Shown here: positions 53,126 through 61,683 of the stretch, in pieces
Layout of the letters: each line of letters begins with the position of its first letter
How positions within the stretch are numbered: position 1 is the stretch's first letter
Assembly: GCA_900551445.1 (NCBI GenBank)
Contig: URWA01000015.1
Span: forward strand, 1-64,000
Origin: an uncultured Bacteroides sp.
GTDB lineage: Bacteria > Bacteroidota > Bacteroidia > Bacteroidales > Bacteroidaceae
DNA length: 64,000 nt
Direction: 5' to 3'
Notes under the pieces: generated by a model
What the model was told of the DNA's origin: nothing
Seen by the model: only the letters and a program-made list of their open reading frames with translations
The model's database searches: none
Program-made: the position numbers and the translations under genes

Positions 53126-54865
53126 TTATTCATATCCTTTATTCTGTGTGTACAATCCAGGAATATAGAACATCTGGTTGTAAGGCACAGGGAAGAATTC
53201 GTTCTTCTCAGGAGTGAAATGAGCATCCTTGTAATACTGTCCATAAGGCTGACCCTCATATACATCATTCTGTTCGGTCTGGAAGTACGCATTCAAAGTC
53301 TTTGAAGCAATACCCCAACGACGCAAATCAAAGAAACGTCCGTTTTCCATGGCCATTTCCAGACGACGTTCCCAACGCAGACATTTACGGGCAATTTCCT
53401 TGTTAGAGAAATAACCTTCAGGATAGAGTGCAATCTCACACTGATCTTTCGCATAGCTGATATGCTTGTCGACTGACTGTGCAGCACGGTTACGGATAGC
53501 ATTCACGATGTCCTCTGCTTCGCTCAATCTGTTCAGTTCGATCAATGCTTCCGCACGCATCAGCATCACGTCCGTGTAACGGAAAACATAATCATTCATT
53601 GCAAAAGCTTGCCATGAACCATTATAGGTCTCTCCTTCAGAACGTTGTGGCACTTCCTTCAAAGAAGTATAATATCCGTAAGTATTCGGCGTACGTGAGT
53701 TGGCAGTAGTCATCGTATATTCAGCTTCATACTTGTAAGGGAAGGTCGGCATACCTACAGTGTGAAACAAACGCGGATCCCATTTCTGACTGGTCGGCTG
53801 ACCGTTGATCGGATAGTCAATCTCATTATTATAGTCATCAAACATCGGCAGACCGTTCTTCGTTTTGAAGGCGTTCACCAAATTCTGAGACGGCTTGTGG
53901 AAGTCCCATCCGCAAGACCACATCTGCCAGCAACCATTCAGCATGTTCGACCAGTTGGCACGTCCGTAAGTGGTATTGTCATCTTCATAATCAGAACATT
54001 GGACAGCAAAAACAGACTCCTTACTGTTTTTATAAGCAGGCAAGAAAATGTCACCATAATCTTGCAGATATCCATAATCAGATGACACCACATCATCCGT
54101 ATAGTCTATCACCTTCTGCATGTATTCAGTGCTGATATAACCGTCACCGGTAGTGGCTTCGTAACCGTCACCCCATGCTAACGTCAGATAACATTTAGCC
54201 AAATAAGCGGCAGCCGCTACTTTGTTAGCCCGACCGTCTTCACCCGGTTCTTTCACCGGCAACACATCATAAGCTGCTTTGAAATCATCAATCACCTTCT
54301 GGAACAGCTGTTGATAATTCAAGGCTGTATTGCTGACCTTTTCATACGAATTATTTTCGACTACTTGTTCGTCAATCCAAGGAATCTGACGGAACACAGT
54401 CAGCAGTTTAAAATAGAAATGTCCACGCAAGAATCGCATTTCAGCCACACGCTGTGCCTTTACATCTTCGCCCAGCTGATCGCCATTGCGTTCCAGCGCA
54501 ATCAACGCACGGTTGCAACGAGAAATGGCCACATACAAACGATACCAAAGTTCATCCATCTCACCCGGAGTAGTAGGAGTCAGCGTAGTCCAGATATCAA
54601 AGGCATGATAACCTGTATCTGTAGTTCCAGAACCACCTTTCAGACAGTCATCTGAACTCACGTCACCATAAGGGAACAAGTTGAACGGGTAAGTGTACCA
54701 GCAGTCTCCCAACATGGCGTAAGCCGCATTCACCATTTTCTCCGGATCTGAGAAAGCCTTATCTTCGTCTACTACTGCAGTCGGAGTATAATTCAAAAAA
54801 TCTTCACAGCTACTCAATGACAAACCGAGTGCACAAGCTGCCAGCAATATATATTTTTTCATCAT
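53126..54865 (-). CDS. susD: SusD/RagB-family sugar-binding lipoprotein
   Basis: SusD-like proteins are surface lids of the SusCD transporter that bind the glycan. The 579-residue protein has a lipoprotein signal (LAACALGLSLSSC, C20), the TPR-rich fold (RVAEMRFLRGHFYFKLLTVF, AAAYLAKCYLTLAWGDGYE) and C-terminal family pattern (VMLMRAEALIELNRLSEAED, WERRLEMAMENGRFFDLRRW). It is 15 bp after susC. In the fructan PUL of B. thetaiotaomicron this role is held by BT1762. Confidence 0.96.
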   Translation of the reverse strand: MMKKYILLAACALGLSLSSCEDFLNYTPTAVVDEDKAFSDPEKMVNAAYAMLGDCWYTYPFNLFPYGDVSSDDCLKGGSGTTDTGYHAFDIWTTLTPTTPGEMDELWYRLYVAISRCNRALIALERNGDQLGEDVKAQRVAEMRFLRGHFYFKLLTVFRQIPWIDEQVVENNSYEKVSNTALNYQQLFQKVIDDFKAAYDVLPVKEPGEDGRANKVAAAAYLAKCYLTLAWGDGYEATTGDGYISTEYMQKVIDYTDDVVSSDYGYLQDYGDIFLPAYKNSKESVFAVQCSDYEDDNTTYGRANWSNMLNGCWQMWSCGWDFHKPSQNLVNAFKTKNGLPMFDDYNNEIDYPINGQPTSQKWDPRLFHTVGMPTFPYKYEAEYTMTTANSRTPNTYGYYTSLKEVPQRSEGETYNGSWQAFAMNDYVFRYTDVMLMRAEALIELNRLSEAEDIVNAIRNRAAQSVDKHISYAKDQCEIALYPEGYFSNKEIARKCLRWERRLEMAMENGRFFDLRRWGIASKTLNAYFQTEQNDVYEGQPYGQYYKDAHFTPEKNEFFPVPYNQMFYIPGLYTQNKGYE

Positions 54866-54880
54866 TTCCTTTATTTTAAA

Positions 54881-57800
54881 TTAGAAACCAATTTGTAAAC
54901 CAAATGATACAGAAGTTGCAAGCGGATAATTCCAGTTCGGGTTTTCCGGATCCGGACAAGTCAGACTCTTGCTCTTGATAGTCAGCAGATTCTGACCTGA
55001 CAGATAGATTCTTGCGCTAGACATCTTAAACTTAGACAAGAAAGTAGTAGGTACCGTGTATCCAAATTGGAGGGTACGCAATTTCATGTATGACCCATTT
55101 TCTACATAGTAGCTGGAAGCTCTACCTTCATCTGCAGTGTTATTGGTAGTCAAAGCCGGAATAGTAGAACTTGTGTTGTTCGTATTCCAAGCACCCAGCA
55201 AACGGGTTCCTTTGTTAGAACCGGCATCCACAATACTCCAGAAGTCTGTCTGTGCTTTCTGGTTGTTATATACATCCTGGTCGCAAACACCTTGCCAGAA
55301 CATCGTCAAATCGAAGTTCTTGTAGTTCAACGCGATATTCAAACCATAAGAGAAAGCAGGAACCGGATTATAGATCCACTCCTGGTCATCCTGAGTAATG
55401 ATGCTGTTTCCATCTACATCTTTATATTTCAAGCCACCTACACGGGCATTTGCCTGTCCGGAAGCATCCACTTCAGCCTGGTTCTGGAACAATCCTTCTA
55501 CGATATATCCTACTGAAGAACCATAAGGCATGCCAGATTGTACCAAGTTTTCTCTTGAAGTATGAGCATAAGCTCCGGTAGTAGTCGACGGCAGATAAGT
55601 AACCTTGTTACGGAAGAAGTCTACATTGGCACTGACGTCCAAGCCCAGTCCACAAGCCAGTGACTTACGGTATCCTACATTGAATTCCATACCCCAGTTG
55701 CGCAAAGAAGGACCGTTCAACCAAGAATTACCACCTTCACCAATGGCACCCAGATAAGCCGGATTGATCAACATGTCACCTACATTCTTCACATATCCAT
55801 CAATCGTACCATACAAACTGCCGTTCAAGAGTGTAAAGTCGGTACCTACGTTATACTGTGTAGCAGATTCCCATTTCAAGTTAGGATTGGCAAGCTGAGT
55901 TGCACGATATCCTGAAGGGAAGGTTCCAGAGCCCTGAAGATACAAGTCGTATGCCGTTGAAGTCACACGATCCAATCCGTAATCCACTACATACAAACCA
56001 AACTGTGCATTGTTATCAATTGCCTGGTTACCAGTTTGTCCCCAAGACAATCTCACTTTCCAGTCATCCATCCAGCTTGCCTTGATCCATTTAGATACAC
56101 GCAAACCCAATGTGGCTGCCGGGAAAGTACCCCAACGGTGACCTTTACCAAAACGAGAAGAACCATCTTGACGAATCGTAAATGAAGCCAAAACCAAGTC
56201 ATCAAAGTTATAGTCAATCTTACCAAAGAAAGAGGCCAGACGATAACCAACTTTCGCACCTGTATTCTTCATGACGCCCGTAGCAGCGTTCGGCCACATA
56301 TAATCTACATCTTCCAATGCATAACCTTCTGAATAAGCACCGAATTCAAGTGAACTTTGCTTTGACAATTCAGATCCCAGCAAAACATTGAAATCATGTT
56401 TCTTCGCAATATTGAAATTGTAGTTGATGGTATTTGACCATGTCCAGTTCACTTCATTCTTATTGGTCAATGTCGTCTTCGCGATGTCATTGTTGACAAT
56501 ATCAGAATGGAAAGTATGCGTCATTGAGTTAATGAGCGAGTTATACGTATCGATACCGAAGTTAGAACGGAATACAAAACCTTTGAAAGGCTTGATATCG
56601 ATATATCCGTTACCAAACAAACGCCAGTAGTCCAAATGATTGTCTTTGTTATGATACAGTTCACGCATCGGGTTCTGACGGTCACTCATACCACCCACCG
56701 GACCAGAGAAAGTGGTTCCATCTTCTTCATATACCGGTACAATCGGCGCCATCTTCAATGCATTTTCCATCGGGGCACAATCCACCTGGCTTGAATAAGT
56801 CACTGTGAAGTTCTCACCGATAGTAATATACTTGTTCACATTGTATGAAGAGTTCATACGGGCAGAGATATTCTCAAAATCCGTATATTTCAAGATACCG
56901 TTGTTCTTCTTGTAACCCAATGAGAACATGGTAGAATGTTTGTCATTCGCATGAGAAAGAGAAATGTCATAATTCTGCGAAAAACCGACTCTTGAAATTT
57001 CATTCAACCAGTCTGTATCTGCATAACGCATCGTCTTCTTGCTGTTGATATATCCGTCGTACAAACCATTGACCGTATAATTCACATACTCGCTGGTACT
57101 TGGATTCCACACTGTAATCGGTGTACCTGAAGCTGCGTTCAAATTCAAACCATAGTTGCTGGCATACGCTACCGGATCCAATCCGTCATTCAATGCGGCC
57201 TGTGCCATGGCTGTAGCATATTCCGATGAATTACAAACATTCATCAATGACTGAGAAGAATAGAACTGGGCAGTCAAGTTTGCAGAAAAATCTACCTTTA
57301 CCTTATCTGCTTTCTTACCTTTTTTAGTCGTAATGATGATTACACCATTCGAAGCTCGTGAACCATAGATAGAGGCAGAAGCCGCATCCTTCAACACCTG
57401 CATACTCTCAATATCATTGGCGTTCAATGAATTCAGAGACATGTTGGTAGGCACACCATCAATCACATAAAGCGGATCCTGAGAAGAGTTAAATGAACCG
57501 ATACCACGAATACGTACCGTAGCCGTACCACTCGGAGAGCCGTTGGTCGTAACTGTCATACCAGCCACTTTTCCTTGCAAAGCTTTCATCGGGTCTGGGT
57601 CTGGAGCCGTTTTCAACGCATCTGTAGAAACCACAGCCACAGAACCGGTCAAATCAGCCTTACGCTGGGTGGTATAACCTGTTACCACTACTTCCTGCAA
57701 CATTTCGGCGTCTTCTTCCAGTACCACCTTCATCACACTGCTGGCTTTTAAGTTTTGGGTTTTAAAACCTACATAAGAAATAGCGATTTCAGCACCTTGT

Positions 57801-58003
57801 TTTACCGATAAAACGAATTTACCATCAAGATCCGTAATCGTACCATTTGTCGTACCTTTTTCCAGTACAGAAGCTCCAATAATAGGTTCACCATCGGACT
57901 TTGAAATAACAGTCCCCTCGACCTGCAAACTTTGCGCTTGCAATACCATACACACCATTGAGAACAGGAGTGTAAATAGAAATGCTAGTTTATTGCTTTT
58001 CAT
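54881..58003 (-). CDS. susC: SusC/RagA-family TonB-dependent transporter
   Basis: SusC-like proteins import oligosaccharides through the outer membrane with SusD as lid. The 1040-residue protein has a signal peptide, an N-terminal carboxypeptidase-like domain (VEGTVISKSDGEPIIGASVL, residues about 25-110), the SusC signature before the plug (EVVVTGYTTQRKADLTGSVA), the plug (GKVAGMTVTTNGSPSGTATV, DGVPTNMSLNSLNANDIESM) and a 22-strand barrel ending in ATSVSFGLQIGF. It heads the susC-susD-GH32 unit behind operator A. Confidence 0.97.
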   Translation of the reverse strand: MKSNKLAFLFTLLFSMVCMVLQAQSLQVEGTVISKSDGEPIIGASVLEKGTTNGTITDLDGKFVLSVKQGAEIAISYVGFKTQNLKASSVMKVVLEEDAEMLQEVVVTGYTTQRKADLTGSVAVVSTDALKTAPDPDPMKALQGKVAGMTVTTNGSPSGTATVRIRGIGSFNSSQDPLYVIDGVPTNMSLNSLNANDIESMQVLKDAASASIYGSRASNGVIIITTKKGKKADKVKVDFSANLTAQFYSSQSLMNVCNSSEYATAMAQAALNDGLDPVAYASNYGLNLNAASGTPITVWNPSTSEYVNYTVNGLYDGYINSKKTMRYADTDWLNEISRVGFSQNYDISLSHANDKHSTMFSLGYKKNNGILKYTDFENISARMNSSYNVNKYITIGENFTVTYSSQVDCAPMENALKMAPIVPVYEEDGTTFSGPVGGMSDRQNPMRELYHNKDNHLDYWRLFGNGYIDIKPFKGFVFRSNFGIDTYNSLINSMTHTFHSDIVNNDIAKTTLTNKNEVNWTWSNTINYNFNIAKKHDFNVLLGSELSKQSSLEFGAYSEGYALEDVDYMWPNAATGVMKNTGAKVGYRLASFFGKIDYNFDDLVLASFTIRQDGSSRFGKGHRWGTFPAATLGLRVSKWIKASWMDDWKVRLSWGQTGNQAIDNNAQFGLYVVDYGLDRVTSTAYDLYLQGSGTFPSGYRATQLANPNLKWESATQYNVGTDFTLLNGSLYGTIDGYVKNVGDMLINPAYLGAIGEGGNSWLNGPSLRNWGMEFNVGYRKSLACGLGLDVSANVDFFRNKVTYLPSTTTGAYAHTSRENLVQSGMPYGSSVGYIVEGLFQNQAEVDASGQANARVGGLKYKDVDGNSIITQDDQEWIYNPVPAFSYGLNIALNYKNFDLTMFWQGVCDQDVYNNQKAQTDFWSIVDAGSNKGTRLLGAWNTNNTSSTIPALTTNNTADEGRASSYYVENGSYMKLRTLQFGYTVPTTFLSKFKMSSARIYLSGQNLLTIKSKSLTCPDPENPNWNYPLATSVSFGLQIGF

Positions 58004-58061
58004 TTACGCATAAGATTAAGTTAAACATAAAGATTGTCTCTCACCATTTTTAACAGCGCTG

Positions 58062-58069
58062 CAAATGTA
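58062..58069 (-). promoter_or_regulatory. -7 box of the susC-susD-GH32 operon
   Basis: TACATTTG on the minus strand, 58 bp before the susC start. There is no -33 TTTG at the normal distance. It lies 29 bp downstream of the 58-bp palindrome, the same as for the receptor operon. Confidence 0.65.
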
Positions 58070-58098
58070 CCCCACCTCTATCAAAAGGTATATAAAAA

Positions 58099-58156
58099 AT
58101 GTTTCATCCTCGAACAATTATGTTACATGAAACATAGTTGTTCAAAGATGAAACAT
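58099..58156. promoter_or_regulatory. 58-bp palindrome, putative HTCS operator A
   Basis: Four elements: ATGTTTCAT (58099), ATGTTACAT (58120) and inverted ATGAAACAT (58127 and 58148). Elements in each arm start 21 bp apart, with the dyad centre at 58127.5. The two inner elements overlap by two bases. It lies 96-153 bp before the susC ATG. Confidence 0.8.
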
Positions 58157-58197
58157 TCGTACAACAAACCCGCTTCCAACAAGGAAGTCATTTGTAA

Positions 58198-59034
58198 TCA
58201 AAAAGTTTCTTTCCGCTTCTTACTTGTGACAATCAAATAAATGCCCAACAGAATCAAAGGTACACTCAACCACTGCCCGATATTCAGCGTCATGCCTACT
58301 TCTTCAGCCACCTGCGGATTTTTCATAAATTCCAGTCCGAATCGGGCACCGAAAAAGATAATCAAGGATACACCGGTAATCAGTCCTACCCGTTTTCCCA
58401 GATGATACTTGTGGTACATCACCCACGAGACAATCAAAGCCACCAGGCAATACAGCATCTCATAAATCTGGGTAGGATGACAAGCTTGTGCCACTCCATT
58501 CTGATTATACAGTTCCTGCCATTCGCGCGAACGTACAAATTCAAATCCCCACGGCAAGGTGGTCGGGAAACCGAAAATCTCGGAATTCATCAGGTTACCG
58601 AAACGGATGCATATACAAACCACGGCTACTGCGGGAATCAGGCGGTCGAACAACCACCATACACTTTTCTTCGTGACGGTCTTGGAATACCAGATCAAGG
58701 CCAATATCAAGGCAAAGACACCCCCATGACTGGCCAGTCCTCCTTTCCAGATTTTCAGAATCTCAATGGGATGCGCCCCGTAATAATCCCATTCATAGAA
58801 AAGACAATGTCCCAACCGGGCACCGATTACACTGCTGACGATACAATACATAAACAATTTATCCGCCCAATTATCCGGACAGCCTTCTTTTTTCAACATA
58901 CGAGAGCCAATTTCATAGGCCAAGATAAAACCCAAGCCCCACATTAGGCCATACCAGCGGATTTCGAGCGAACCCAAGTGAACCAGCACCGGATCCACAT
59001 CCCATACAATGCTCGCAAATGTCATTTTACACAA
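58198..59034 (-). CDS. lgt: Prolipoprotein diacylglyceryl transferase
   Basis: Lgt moves diacylglycerol from phosphatidylglycerol to the lipobox cysteine, the first step of lipoprotein maturation. The 278-residue protein has seven membrane segments and the Lgt signature IRFGNLMNSEIFGFPT, plus GARLGHCLFYEWDYY and HPTQIYEML. It lies 64 bp after ruvA. Confidence 0.96.
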   Translation of the reverse strand: MCKMTFASIVWDVDPVLVHLGSLEIRWYGLMWGLGFILAYEIGSRMLKKEGCPDNWADKLFMYCIVSSVIGARLGHCLFYEWDYYGAHPIEILKIWKGGLASHGGVFALILALIWYSKTVTKKSVWWLFDRLIPAVAVVCICIRFGNLMNSEIFGFPTTLPWGFEFVRSREWQELYNQNGVAQACHPTQIYEMLYCLVALIVSWVMYHKYHLGKRVGLITGVSLIIFFGARFGLEFMKNPQVAEEVGMTLNIGQWLSVPLILLGIYLIVTSKKRKETF

Positions 59035-59098
59035 TCTTTAATTAATAGAACTTCGCAAAGGAACAAAAAAAATAAATACGTGCAAACAAAGACCACTG

Positions 59099-59695
59099 TT
59101 AAAGCCGTTTCAAGGCCAACTTAATTACCTTTTCCACCGGTGCCTCCGGTTCTTCCTTGAGAATCTGGGCAGTCACCTTCTGCGATGGAGCCTGAGCAAA
59201 TCCCAACATGGTCAAAGCTGCCACTGCCTCCTCATATACTTCCGACTGGGCAGCCATTGCCACCGACTTCACGGTAGCCGCACTTTCGATGCCTGTCACG
59301 GCAATCTTATCCTTCAATTCCACAATGATGCGCTGTGCGGTCTTCAGTCCGATACCTTTCACAGTCTTCAGCAACTTGTCGTTCCCACTGCCGATGACAT
59401 TGCACAGTTCCGAGGGAGAAAGTGCCGACAAAATCATACGTGCCGTATTTCCTCCAATGCCCGACACACTGATGAGCAACAAGAACAGCTCCCTTTCCTG
59501 GCGAGTGGCAAATCCGTACAACACGTATGCATCCTCCCGGATGGCCTCGTAAATATAGAGTTTGACCTCTTTCTTTCCCTGTACGGCCGAAAACGTATTC
59601 AATGACACATTAATACCGTATCCCAATCCATGACAATCCACTACCACCCAGGCCGGAGTGGCCTCCACAAGTTCTCCTTTGATATATTCAATCAT
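59099..59695 (-). CDS. ruvA: Holliday junction branch-migration protein RuvA
   Basis: RuvA binds Holliday junctions and loads the RuvB helicase. The 198-residue protein is full length: N-terminal OB fold (MIEYIKGELVEATPAWVVVD), helix-hairpin-helix domain (LLISVSGIGGNTARMIL, LLKTVKGIGLKTAQRIIVEL), a flexible linker and the C-terminal RuvB-binding domain (EEAVAALTMLGFAQAPSQKV). No ruvC or ruvB is in the window. Confidence 0.97.
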   Translation of the reverse strand: MIEYIKGELVEATPAWVVVDCHGLGYGINVSLNTFSAVQGKKEVKLYIYEAIREDAYVLYGFATRQERELFLLLISVSGIGGNTARMILSALSPSELCNVIGSGNDKLLKTVKGIGLKTAQRIIVELKDKIAVTGIESAATVKSVAMAAQSEVYEEAVAALTMLGFAQAPSQKVTAQILKEEPEAPVEKVIKLALKRL

Positions 59696-59724
59696 GTTTT
59701 TCTAACAATTTATAAAATGGAGAA

Positions 59725-59732
59725 CAAAAATA
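59725..59732 (-). promoter_or_regulatory. Probable -7 box for ruvA-lgt
   Basis: TATTTTTG on the minus strand, 29 bp before the ruvA start. Confidence 0.5.
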
Positions 59733-59795
59733 ATGATAAGAAAGTTATAAATTGTAAGTTCCACGAGTTTTTTTGGAAATTCTCCCATTTTCAGC

Positions 59796-59827
59796 TTGTT
59801 TGGAACGATTCTAATTCTGTATTTTTG
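59796..59827 (+). promoter_or_regulatory. Promoter of ddh
   Basis: TTG at 59796-59798 and the -7 box TATTTTTG at 59820-59827 with a 21-bp spacer. A second possible -33 TTTG ends at 59802. Confidence 0.6.
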
Positions 59828-59865
59828 CGACACATTCAACAAAACAACCTAAACATATAAGAAAT

Positions 59866-60765
59866 ATGAAGAAAATAAGAGCAGCCGTAGTAGGTTACGG
59901 AAACATCGGGAAATTTACCCTGGAAGCCCTTGAAGCAGCTTCCGATTTTGAAGTAGCAGGTGTAGTACGTCGTCATGGAGCAGAAAACAAACCGGCAGAA
60001 CTGGCCGACTATCCGGTAGTAAAGGATATCCGCGAACTGAAGGACGTAGACGTAGCCATCTTAGCTACCCCGACCCGCAGCGTAGAAGCCTACGCCAAAG
60101 AAATTCTGGCATTAGGCATCAACACCGTAGACAGTTTTGACATCCATACGCAGATTACCAGCCTGCGCCGCACACTGGACGAAACAGCCAAGGCACACAA
60201 CGCCGTTTCTATCATCTCTGCCGGATGGGATCCGGGAAGCGACTCTGTAGTTCGCACATTGTTGGAAGCCATCGCTCCGAAGGGTATTACTTATACCAAC
60301 TTTGGTCCGGGCCGCAGCATGGGACACTCTGTAGCCGTTCGTGCCATCGAAGGAGTGAAAGATGCCCTGTCCATGACCATTCCGGTAGGAACAGGTATTC
60401 ACCGCCGCATGGTGTATGTGGAACTGGAAGAAGGTGCTGATTTCAAAACAGTAGAAGCAGCCATCAAGGCTGACCCATATTTTGTAAACGATGAGACACA
60501 CGTCATCCAAGTGCCTTGTGTAGACGACCTGAACGATGTAGGTCATGGCGTAAACCTGGTACGTAAAGGTGTATCCGGAAAAACTCACAACCAGCTGTTT
60601 GAGTTCGACATGAAAATCAACAATCCGGCCCTGACTGCTCAGGTACTGGTTTGCGTAGCCCGTGCTTCCATGAAACAGCAGCCGGGATGCTACACCATGA
60701 TTGAAATTCCGGTAATCGACCTGTTGGCCGGCGACCGTGAAGAACTGATTGCGCATCTGGTATAA
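59866..60765 (+). CDS. ddh: meso-diaminopimelate D-dehydrogenase
   Basis: The enzyme makes meso-DAP from tetrahydrodipicolinate in one NADPH-dependent step, giving lysine and peptidoglycan precursors. The 299-residue protein has the Rossmann motif VVGYGNIGKFTLEALEA, ATPTRSVEAYAKEIL, SAGWDPGSDSVVRTLLEAIA and NFGPGRSMGHSVAVRAIEGV, all typical for Ddh. It is monocistronic with its own promoter and terminator. Confidence 0.95.
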   Translation: MKKIRAAVVGYGNIGKFTLEALEAASDFEVAGVVRRHGAENKPAELADYPVVKDIRELKDVDVAILATPTRSVEAYAKEILALGINTVDSFDIHTQITSLRRTLDETAKAHNAVSIISAGWDPGSDSVVRTLLEAIAPKGITYTNFGPGRSMGHSVAVRAIEGVKDALSMTIPVGTGIHRRMVYVELEEGADFKTVEAAIKADPYFVNDETHVIQVPCVDDLNDVGHGVNLVRKGVSGKTHNQLFEFDMKINNPALTAQVLVCVARASMKQQPGCYTMIEIPVIDLLAGDREELIAHLV

Positions 60766-60786
60766 TACAATACATCTCTATATTGC

Positions 60787-60828
60787 AACGGGCCGACTCC
60801 TCCGCATGAGGTGCCGGCCCGTTTCTAT
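60787..60828 (+). terminator. Terminator of ddh
   Basis: AACGGGCCG (60787-60795) pairs with CGGCCCGTT (60815-60823) and is followed by TCTATT. It stands between ddh and the convergent short-chain dehydrogenase gene. Confidence 0.75.
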
Positions 60829-60836
60829 TATATCAT

Positions 60837-61682
60837 CTACAGCCATTTCCGAACAATCTCTTCCGTGCGGTTCCACAATTCCTTTTGCTGCACATGAGGA
60901 AGATATTTCTTCGACAGCCGCACCGGATGTCCGCTCACATTCAGTGTACCGGTACGCTTCCCTGCGTCTTCCTCCAGTAAAAGCCCGACTGCCGTAGCGG
61001 CTCCCTGACGGGGCGTCCGGATAAAAGGCCGGAAAAAAATATCTGTCAAAGGGTCAAACCATAAATGCATGGTGATGATGTCGGTCGACACAATCCCCGG
61101 ATCGGCCGCGTTGACTACGATTCCCTTCTCTTTCACACGGTCGGCCAGTTCCAGCGTGAACAAGGTCAATGCCAGTTTGGTGTTGCTGTACACTGGAATC
61201 CGCCAGAAACTTCCTTTCTTTCCCTGGTAGAAAAAATCCGGGAAATCCAATCGGCCAACGGCATACGTACACGACACCATGTTCACCACCCGGCTTCCCT
61301 CTCCCATCAACGGGAGCAGTTTACGCGTCAGCAGATAAGGCCCCACATAATTCACGCTCACCGTACGTTCCAATCCATCTTCTGTGTAGTGCCGTCCGGT
61401 TTCCATCGTTCCCGCATTGTTCATCAACAGGGTCAGTTTCTCTCCACGAGCGCAAATCTTTTCCGCAAAAGCGGCCACGGAAGCCAACGAAGCCAAGTCG
61501 ATAAATTCCACTTCAATGTCCGTATTCCCCGTATCCTTTACCAACTGTGCTTTCTTCATTTCCGCCTTCTCCAGGTTACAGCACGCCATCACCACCCGAT
61601 AACCGGCCAATGCCACGGCCCGGGTGATTTCCGTACCCATTCCCCCATCGGCCCCCGTAATTACTGCCAGTTTCCGTTCCAT
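60837..61682 (-). CDS. Short-chain dehydrogenase, probable hydroxysteroid dehydrogenase
   Basis: The 281-residue protein begins at MERKLAVITGADGGMGTEIT with the start one base after the upstream stop codon. It has the cofactor motif TGADGGMG (9-16), NNAG (88-91), and the catalytic Ser137, Tyr165 and Lys169 (YSNTK). Its sequence resembles retinol-dehydrogenase-like SDRs. As the third gene of an operon with a 5-alpha-reductase and an Old Yellow Enzyme reductase, it is likely the 3-hydroxysteroid dehydrogenase step. The stereochemistry (3-alpha or 3-beta) cannot be read from sequence. Confidence 0.85.
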   Translation of the reverse strand: MERKLAVITGADGGMGTEITRAVALAGYRVVMACCNLEKAEMKKAQLVKDTGNTDIEVEFIDLASLASVAAFAEKICARGEKLTLLMNNAGTMETGRHYTEDGLERTVSVNYVGPYLLTRKLLPLMGEGSRVVNMVSCTYAVGRLDFPDFFYQGKKGSFWRIPVYSNTKLALTLFTLELADRVKEKGIVVNAADPGIVSTDIITMHLWFDPLTDIFFRPFIRTPRQGAATAVGLLLEEDAGKRTGTLNVSGHPVRLSKKYLPHVQQKELWNRTEEIVRKWL

Positions 61683-61683
61683 C

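Noticed and set aside
58099..58156. Palindrome upstream of susC read as a terminator of a gene on the plus strand
   Set aside because: No plus-strand gene ends there, there is no T-run, and a second copy lies at the same distance from another promoter.
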